Source: JAJYZP01 sp049964535
Lineage (GTDB): Bacteria; Actinomycetota; Acidimicrobiia; Acidimicrobiales; Acidimicrobiaceae
Reading direction: 5' to 3'
Assembly: GCA_049964535.1 (NCBI GenBank)
Contig: JBMFXG010000134.1
Span: 1 to 7,626 of the forward strand
DNA: 7,626 bases
In this document: positions 4,201-7,626 of the stretch, one piece after another
Layout: every line of letters begins with the position of its first letter
Numbering within the stretch: the stretch's first letter is position 1
Notes under the pieces: model-generated
What the model saw: only the letters and a program-made list of their open reading frames with translations
Told to the model about the DNA's origin: nothing
Databases searched by the model: none
Position numbers and translations under genes: made by a program

Positions 4201-7125
4201 GGTCGGAGAGAGCGCCGTAGCTGTGATCACTGGAGGGGCCTGTGGTGCACTTGGGTTGACGGTCAGACTGAGGCTTACTGGAGCGATGGTGGTATTAGGG
4301 AGTGTGAGCGAGGCCGTATAGGTTCCGGCCAGTAGCTGAGCAACCGGTTCGACCGAGATCTGACACGATGAGGGACTCGCTGATGACCCCGGAGGTGGGT
4401 AGAGCACAGTATTCGAGCAGTTATCGGAGTTCACCGAGAACGGAAGTGTGGTCGTAGAACCAGTCAGATTAATGACCGGAGAGCCGTCGGCTATGTCGTA
4501 GGAAGCGAGTGAACCTGTCGGTTCGCTATAGGTGATGGCCTGAGCCGTCGGAGTTGCACCGTAGACCTGTGTGAAAGAGAGCTCGGTGGATGAAGGGACC
4601 GGAGGAGAGCCGCTTGTCACCGCTGCAATCGGTTGTGAGCTCACCGGAGCGGAGGACGACCCGGGACTCGTTGCAACTACATAGACCGTCAGTGTCTGCC
4701 CTGCGGTGAGCTGTTGTGGTAACGTGACGATGAACGGAGTGCTCGCTGATGGAGGCGAGGTAGTGGTGACGGTCTGGACGATTGACTCCGAAGATCCTGA
4801 GGTGACCACTGCGCTCACGATGTAGCTCGATGGAGTTGGCCCGGTGGTCGGCGCAGAGAACGAAAGGTCGTAGGTTGTAGGGCCCTGTTGGGTCACTGCG
4901 ACCTGTGTTACCGGTTGCACGATTGGTAGCGTTGGGTCGGTGACCTCGCCTACAGTTCCGGCCGAAAGTGAGCCGCTCTGGACGTTTGCAGAGTAGAGCA
5001 ACTGAGAGGTCCCGAGTGATGGACTTTCCACCACGGTGTTGACTGGACCTACTCCGGTGGCGATTGTAGTGAGGGTGCCGCCCGAGGCTTGAGTGCCGAG
5101 AAAAGTTCCAGTATTTTGGGGTAGGACCGCAATGGAGCCGACCTGACCGGTGGTAGCAGTACCGCCGAAGGTATCTGCTTGATCCGAGGTCAAGAACACG
5201 TTGTTGGAGGCATCGACCGTTACCCCGAGCGTATTGGGTTCGCTGCCACCGAAGGTTCGATTTCCAATGAGCCCGTAGCTCGAGCCTTGTGAGGTCGTCA
5301 GAAGCTCATAGTTCCAAAGCTCCGATGGAGTGGAGTTCGTACCTGCTGTTGTGATGTAGAGGACCGATCCCGGTGAGTATGCAAGTCCAGTGATGCCGGT
5401 ACTGCTCACTGTTGTCGCTGGTGCCGGAAGAGAGGTTGCTGTGGATGAGATAACGAAGAGGTTGCCAGTTGTGGTTCCGACGGCGAGCGTTCCTGAGTTT
5501 GCATCGTAGGCCATAGTGGTTACTGCGCCGTCTGCAGATGGGATCGTGAAGTTCGTGAGTGCAGTGAACTCCCCGGGTTGGACTGATTGGCCGAAGATCG
5601 TGACCGGTTGATTGGAAGGGTTCGGCGCCGATGCAAAGGGAGCGACATAGAGCTGCTGTTGATTTGTGAGGTAGGAGTAGGTAGCAAGGAAGAGAGTGTC
5701 CTGTGGGCTCGCTGCGACGGCTTCAACCACGTCTGAGGCGATAGCTGTTGAGGCGGTCAGTGAGGTTGGGATTCCGGCGGATACGGAGACGCCATCGAAC
5801 TGTGTGGTCTGATTGGTCAGCGCGCTGACACCTCCCCTCGAGTTAGCAATGAAGACCGTGCCATGACCGTCGGTGGCGAGGCCTGTTGGCTGGTAGATCT
5901 CGTTGGTTGCTATCACGCTGACGGTCCCTGGCGCGACGCTGGCACCGTAGAGCGAGACGGGCTGGGAGCTCGAAGAGAGCGGAAGTGCGGCGAGCGACGT
6001 GGTCGTACCGAGCAGGAGTACCGGTGAAGATCCTGTACTGCTGAGTGGGAGAGGAGGAGCCACGAGCGCAGTTGGTGTAGTGAGAGAGGTATCGAACTCG
6101 GGTGTGGGAACGAGGGGAAGCGAAGTGACCACATCTTTGGTTACCGGGGTGGCGGCGAGCACGGTGGTCGTGGGGGAGAGAACTTCTACGGTACTGCTTG
6201 AGGTGGAGACCGATGACAACAGCAGATAGAGCGACCCGTTGGCATCGACCGTCATCGAGATAATATCGTTCGACGCAGTCGCAATGGTGGCCGGGACGTT
6301 CGAAGTCATCGGGGTCCCAAACAAGGCGGATTCGGAGTTGGTGATTCCGACGATACTGCCTGAAGGAGTTGCTGCTAGGAGGCTCCCGGAGTTATCGAGC
6401 GTGAACGCAGAGACGTTCGGTAGAGCGGAGGTGAAGAGAGATTGCCAACCGGTTGACAGCGGTTGTCCGAAGAGTGTCGTGCCGCTCAGATTTGGAGGTG
6501 TGAACGCTTCAAGGAGGCCGTATGTGGAGTAGGTCGAGGTAAACGCTAAGGCAAGTATCTCCCCGCTGCTCAGAGCCACGAGATTGACCGGTGCGGCGCC
6601 GCTGGTGAGGGTTGAGGAGCTGATTTCAGTGAAAGTATCTGGACCGAGGGTGGTCGAGTCAAAGCTACAGGTCTGCCCGCTCCCAAGTATGGAGGGCCGT
6701 GCCCAGAGGGAGAACTGAGTAACGCCACCGACGGTCTGTTGTACTGACATGATGGCGATCGAGCCGCATGCAGCGTTCTGTGTGGTTGTAATAGAGGCCG
6801 CTTGATTGAAGATCTGCGAAGGGGTGGTGAGCGTGTAGACCTGGCCTTGTGTCGTAGTCGTTCCATAGCTGGTACCGTTGGTGGCCGCAAGCATGTAGGG
6901 ATTGCCACCTTGTATGAAGAGAAGATTTCCCTGGCCGTCGCTTGTCATCGAGGCTGGAAAGCCGCCAGACGAAAGACCAAATCCACCGATCATTTGGGTG
7001 GATACCGTCGGAGTGCTCGATGCGGAAGCATCCCTTTGCGTGGTAAAGACTGTGATCGCCGTTAGGAGGGACCCTAAGAGCATGGCGGCTACTCTCAACT
7101 TGGATCGGTGGTGGATGACGTTCAT
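1210..7125 (-). CDS. Giant modular cell-surface protein with propeller-like repeats, Fn3/ASH-like modules, Thr/Pro stalk and a polytopic C-terminal membrane domain
   Basis: The product is 1971 residues. ATG at 7125-7123 is the furthest possible start because an in-frame TAG lies two codons upstream; a weak AAGGGGA stands 11 nt before it. Residues 1-35 are a signal peptide (basic RSKLR, hydrophobic 12-27, likely cleavage after Ala33-Ser-Ala35). Residues 45-720 contain degenerate beta-propeller-like strands with an Asp/Gly turn (around Asp63, 244, 294, 419, 541 and 638). Residues 732-1392 alternate three Fn3-like domains (about 735-840, 965-1064, 1180-1277) with three choice-of-anchor D/ASH-like domains (about 846-960, 1071-1174, 1281-1392). 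Residues 1393-1495 are a Thr/Ser/Pro stalk and 1497-1600 an Ig-like domain. About nine membrane helices follow (1630-1930), then an acidic cytoplasmic tail. The ten ectodomain cysteines fall in five pairs. Function is unknown. Inferred: an exported surface receptor, adhesin or envelope-organising protein. I see no enzyme active-site motif. Frame integrity over 5.9 kb makes the gene call certain. Confidence 0.93.
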   Translation of the reverse strand: MNVIHHRSKLRVAAMLLGSLLTAITVFTTQRDASASSTPTVSTQMIGGFGLSSGGFPASMTSDGQGNLLFIQGGNPYMLAATNGTSYGTTTTQGQVYTLTTPSQIFNQAASITTTQNAACGSIAIMSVQQTVGGVTQFSLWARPSILGSGQTCSFDSTTLGPDTFTEISSSTLTSGAAPVNLVALSSGEILALAFTSTYSTYGLLEAFTPPNLSGTTLFGQPLSTGWQSLFTSALPNVSAFTLDNSGSLLAATPSGSIVGITNSESALFGTPMTSNVPATIATASNDIISMTVDANGSLYLLLSSVSTSSSTVEVLSPTTTVLAATPVTKDVVTSLPLVPTPEFDTSLTTPTALVAPPLPLSSTGSSPVLLLGTTTSLAALPLSSSSQPVSLYGASVAPGTVSVIATNEIYQPTGLATDGHGTVFIANSRGGVSALTNQTTQFDGVSVSAGIPTSLTASTAIASDVVEAVAASPQDTLFLATYSYLTNQQQLYVAPFASAPNPSNQPVTIFGQSVQPGEFTALTNFTIPSADGAVTTMAYDANSGTLAVGTTTGNLFVISSTATSLPAPATTVSSTGITGLAYSPGSVLYITTAGTNSTPSELWNYELLTTSQGSSYGLIGNRTFGGSEPNTLGVTVDASNNVFLTSDQADTFGGTATTGQVGSIAVLPQNTGTFLGTQASGGTLTTIATGVGPVNTVVESPSLGTSQLLYSANVQSGSLSAGTVGEVTDPTLPIVQPVTQVAVTQQGPTTYDLSFSAPTTGPTPSSYIVSAVVTSGSSESIVQTVTTTSPPSASTPFIVTLPQQLTAGQTLTVYVVATSPGSSSAPVSSQPIAAVTSGSPPVPSSTELSFTQVYGATPTAQAITYSEPTGSLASYDIADGSPVINLTGSTTTLPFSVNSDNCSNTVLYPPPGSSASPSSCQISVEPVAQLLAGTYTASLTLPNTTIAPVSLSLTVNPSAPQAPPVITATALSPTSAQISFTDDSTYAQTGGVSTFNIGYQAAAYIVVGSDPTPAATSSISPQSPIIFTGLTPGTTYQFTVTALNTKLSPALASSPSSNSNQITTPLPQASEPTVSPSSITFTTTYGAKAASQTLNYSEPTSSPSSFTFPSTVAITSGSSPSTAFTVTSNSCSSKTLAAGSTCSVVVSATNTSVGTASAQLAITGTPTVALSSTVNAASPLAPTNVVATSTAPSSATVSFSTDTGLAQSGGVSITKYVATATQTKTQTTTSVTASATSSPIPFTGLTPGASYTFTVTAINSASLSTTSQPSQAITILSPALVPTVSPSSLVFTTGVGGSFAAKTIMYTEPTASLPTAPFNFPTATVPSYFSISQNSCATAGSLVQGATCSIVVSATLSTALAQSVNGLLTYTVTSSSQTTPPTVTLYEEVSAVTPPTSPPVTLPSVTTTIPTTTTTITTAPTTTTTTIPPKSSSVTTTVSTAQSSSTTTSTAPVTRTQSTTVTTATPLASTPPTTSASPTTSAPATTTTLAPQPPKIAPSKAPQNSGVPVQFTISNNQGIPGSTFIFESQSIPPSCTTPIVAFDGQEVAHPTPINGRIAPLSITVPGDAKSGHNTLTLQCTPSHSTQTQSSSGAVATASFKVVSATVHLSGLDTSVLLPSQISFSPKALAKSAAVAAIAIPFIAFPTEVLNATLEEHEDDLLALRRRLRRKKNRTEAEVQESRRKNNIKLTAVLVLSALLYGLLDPRFTFNESSLITFLGLLLGLAIITFATDLPAALYLRKKDPEAVVQGHVLPGALGIAALCVVISRALHFEPGYLYGLVAGLQVVNKVRISEEDSGRAQLWSFGTMLCVSIIAWILRQPLSSLAGSDHVSFLVAGIDATLVSVFIAGVQGALISLLPLKFLPGRDLYRWNRPAWAVLFAVTVFAFVHLLLGQGSSYVGTIAGVSAAVVFSAIFVILTLGTWVFFYFYDQKRERDASESSEGQGGGEKVNFSLSQSETVDEGPKDPDDS
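1336..2238 (-). other. C-terminal polytopic membrane domain (about nine helices) of the giant protein
   Basis: Hydrophobic segments lie at about 1630-1650, 1690-1704, 1715-1740, 1752-1770, 1776-1790, 1801-1820, 1832-1861, 1875-1893 and 1900-1930. Charges obey the positive-inside rule: the basic loop RRRLRRKK (1665-1672), YLRKK (1739-1743), NKVR (1789-1792), GRDLYRWNR (about 1866-1874) and QKRER after the last helix all fall on one side. That places the ectodomain outside and the acidic tail (1937-1971) inside, with nine crossings. The most distinctive sequence is SRALHFEPGYLYGLVAG at 1768-1784, plus YGLLDP at 1701-1706. I recall a similar uncharacterised polytopic domain in actinobacterial proteins that databases name by an FGLLP motif; the link is from memory and unverified. 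No transporter or enzyme signature is visible. Confidence 0.75.
2641..2949 (-). repeat. Thr/Ser/Pro-rich low-complexity stalk within the giant gene
   Basis: Residues about 1393-1495 are almost wholly Thr, Ser, Pro, Ala and Val, with runs such as TTTIPTTTTTITTAPTTTTT. At DNA level this gives ACN-type codon repeats, seen on the plus strand as GTTGTTGTTG-type runs near 2848-2890. Such segments in actinobacterial surface proteins are typically extended, cell-wall-spanning and often O-glycosylated; glycosylation here is inference. The stalk separates the Fn3/ASH array from the membrane-proximal Ig-like domain. Confidence 0.75.
2950..4917 (-). repeat. Array of alternating Fn3-like and choice-of-anchor/ASH-like modules within the giant gene
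   Basis: This encodes residues 737-1392. The Fn3-like units are clearest in FTGLTPGTTYQFTVTAL (1028-1044) and FTGLTPGASYTFTVTAI (1243-1259), 215 residues apart, each preceded by an AQ[TS]GGVS motif; a more diverged unit begins near 735. The alternating units start with SPSS[IL][VT]FTT or similar, contain Y[ST]EPT at 866, 1097 and 1307, and end in a Cys-x(10-17)-Cys strand followed by [ST]VVVSA-like residues. This recalls the choice-of-anchor D/ASH fold (CS..LAAGSTCSVVV). The repetition is clear in protein but diverged in DNA, so it is old and not a recent tandem duplication. Such arrays normally act as spacers or adhesive domains outside the cell. Confidence 0.75.
7021..7125 (-). other. Signal peptide of the giant surface protein
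   Basis: Residues 1-35 show a charged n-region (His5, His6, Arg7, Lys9, Arg11), a hydrophobic core VAAMLLGSLLTAITVF at 12-27 and a polar c-region ending Ala33-Ser34-Ala35, a good AxA site for signal peptidase I. There is no lipobox cysteine and no twin-arginine motif, so Sec export is the natural reading. An internal ATG at codon 15 is preceded by only a poor AGAG and would remove the charged n-region, so the first ATG is preferred. Confidence 0.8.
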
Positions 7126-7136
7126 GGACTAGCAGA

Positions 7137-7143
7137 TCCCCTT
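7137..7143 (-). promoter_or_regulatory. Weak ribosome binding site of the giant gene
   Basis: On the minus strand AAGGGGA lies 11 nt before the ATG at 7125. It resembles the AAGGAG consensus with one mismatch and slightly long spacing. The in-frame TAG at 7129-7131 between this site and the ATG rules out any earlier start, so the site supports the assigned start. Confidence 0.5.
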
Positions 7144-7211
7144 GGCTATCGTCGACCATGAGCGTCTCGACACTTGTCATCAGTATTCGGCGCTCGCGTT
7201 GGCTAGTCGAA

Positions 7212-7240
7212 ACGTTAGCAAAAATAATCTCCGTTTACAA
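7212..7240 (-). promoter_or_regulatory. Candidate sigma-70/SigA-type promoter of the giant gene
   Basis: Read on the minus strand, TTGTAA (7240-7235) is followed by a 17-nt spacer and then TAACGT (7217-7212). The -35 box matches TTGACA at four positions, the -10 box fits the TAnnnT pattern common in actinobacteria, and the spacing is ideal. The spacer contains the AT-rich run ATTATTTTT. Transcription would start near 7205, giving a 5' leader of about 80 nt before the ATG. Prediction only. Confidence 0.5.
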
Positions 7241-7255
7241 GGACTTCTGTCCTGT
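7237..7255. promoter_or_regulatory. Dyad overlapping the -35 box (operator candidate)
   Basis: ACA-A-GGAC (7237-7244) and GTCC-TGT (7249-7255) are reverse complements around TTCT, apart from one extra A on the left arm. The left arm overlaps the proposed -35 hexamer of the giant gene, where a bound repressor would block RNA polymerase. No specific regulator family is assigned. Confidence 0.3.
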
Positions 7256-7265
7256 CTCACCTGCT

Positions 7266-7291
7266 GTGGTGTGACCACTCGTTTCAGTGGT
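7266..7291. repeat. Overlapping, mutually exclusive inverted repeats
   Basis: ACCACT (7274-7279) is exactly complementary to AGTGGT (7286-7291) across the loop CGTTTC, while its first five bases ACCAC can instead pair with GTGGT at 7266-7270 across a three-base loop. The two hairpins share one strand. They sit about 30 bp upstream of the proposed -35 box, so in DNA they would look like a pair of half-sites for a regulator. Confidence 0.3.
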
Positions 7292-7469
7292 TGATGGGGT
7301 TGTAGTCGCTGGAAGCTGAGCTGAGCGCTTGATCGCGGTGCAGTAACGGCACGACGAGAATGACACTTCTGCACCCACTCAAGATGCAACGGCAGTGTTC
7401 CATCGAGCGATCAGTTCTCGTGTCTATGCGGGTTCGGCCGAGGATAAGGGCTCTGCCTATGTTCGGTCA

Positions 7470-7482
7470 GTTGTGGCACAAC
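7470..7482. promoter_or_regulatory. Perfect 13-bp odd palindrome, operator candidate
   Basis: GTTGTG (7470-7475) and CACAAC (7477-7482) are exact reverse complements around a single central G. Short perfect odd palindromes are typical of dimeric repressor sites such as GntR-type operators, but the family is not determinable here. It lies about 230 bp upstream of the giant gene's promoter candidate and 20 bp before a TATCAT (7502-7507) that could be a -10 box for a rightward transcript. Confidence 0.3.
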
Positions 7483-7512
7483 AGGTTGGAATTTAAAGAA
7501 GTATCATGTCGA

Positions 7513-7550
7513 GTTGACCAGTGAGCTATCTAAGTGTAAGCGGGTTGACC
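7513..7550 (+). repeat. Direct repeat of GTTGACC
   Basis: GTTGACC occurs at 7513-7519 and again at 7544-7550, 31 bp apart and so close to three helical turns. Each contains TTGACC, a good -35-like hexamer. The first is followed after 17 nt by TAAGCG, a poor -10. The pair may be half-sites or a rightward promoter for a gene beyond the edge. Evidence is thin. Confidence 0.2.
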
Positions 7551-7575
7551 GGCTCTTCAGCATTTAGCGGGGTCT

Positions 7576-7594
7576 AGGGCTTTTAGCTAGCCCT
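7576..7594. repeat. Perfect 6-bp inverted repeat near the right edge
   Basis: AGGGCT (7576-7581) pairs with AGCCCT (7589-7594) across the seven-base loop TTTAGCT. There is no T-run on either flank, so a terminator is not well supported. It may be regulatory for the next gene outside the window. Confidence 0.3.
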
Positions 7595-7612
7595 GTCGTA
7601 GATGGATCTGAG

Positions 7613-7626
7613 ACAGGAGCACCTGT
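7613..7626. repeat. 5-bp inverted repeat at the window edge
   Basis: ACAGG (7613-7617) and CCTGT (7622-7626) pair around AGCA. The right arm ends exactly at the window boundary, so the true stem length cannot be judged. Confidence 0.2.

Larger units (their letters stand above)
7126..7626. other. Upstream non-coding region of the giant gene
   Basis: These roughly 500 bp hold no convincing gene. The one open frame within it (7180-7389, minus, TTG start) is basic low-complexity sequence without a domain. The region instead has a promoter candidate for the giant gene, a dyad over its -35 box, and further inverted or direct repeats at 7266-7291, 7470-7482, 7513-7550, 7576-7594 and 7613-7626. The last two are near the right edge and may belong to a neighbouring gene outside the window. 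Confidence 0.6.

Noticed and set aside
2950..4917. Recent tandem duplication of the Fn3/ASH units
   Set aside because: The modules are similar in protein but strongly diverged in nucleotide sequence, so duplication is ancient or modules were acquired separately.
6665..7180. Minus-strand open frame of 171 codons starting at ATG 7180, upstream of the giant gene's start
   Set aside because: It overlaps the signal peptide and first repeats in another frame, and its product (rich in His, Arg, Trp and Pro) shows no domain. The giant frame with its signal peptide explains the DNA.
1..7626. Defence system, toxin-antitoxin pair, prophage or insertion sequence
   Set aside because: No transposase, integrase, nuclease, toxin or phage-type sequence is visible; only an antiporter fragment and one surface protein gene are present.

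Overview
The window looks like a chromosomal stretch of a mid-GC (mid-50s percent by eye) Gram-positive actinobacterium. The evidence is the very large secreted/membrane protein with Ser/Thr-rich Fn3 and choice-of-anchor-type modules, and a multi-pass C-terminal domain of a kind I recall from Actinomycetota. An acidophilic Acidimicrobiia-type organism (for example a Ferrimicrobium relative) would fit, but that is a guess from style and composition, not an identification.

Layout: (1) Bases 2-565, plus strand, are the 3' end of a CPA1-type cation/proton antiporter that carries a TrkA-C (RCK_C) regulatory domain; its 5' part lies outside the window. (2) Bases 566-1209 form a 644-bp gap between convergent genes. 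It has no convincing gene but several small inverted repeats and one potentially structured segment at 1053-1118. (3) Bases 1210-7125, minus strand, are one giant gene of 1971 codons. Its product has a signal peptide, an N-terminal region of beta-propeller-like repeats, alternating Fn3 and choice-of-anchor/ASH-like modules, a Thr/Pro-rich stalk, a small Ig-like domain, and a C-terminal membrane domain of about nine helices with a cytoplasmic tail. (4) Bases 7126-7626 are about 500 bp of non-coding DNA upstream of the giant gene. They hold a plausible sigma-70-type promoter (TTGTAA, 17 bp, TAACGT) overlapped by a dyad, plus several other inverted repeats that could be operators or belong to a neighbour beyond the right edge.

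The two genes are convergent and not obviously linked in function. The antiporter is a recognisable ion-homeostasis gene. The giant protein is the main object of interest: an apparently uncharacterised cell-surface protein whose ectodomain of about 1590 residues is joined to a polytopic membrane domain rather than to a single anchor helix. I find no mobile element, CRISPR array, tRNA, rRNA or defence system.
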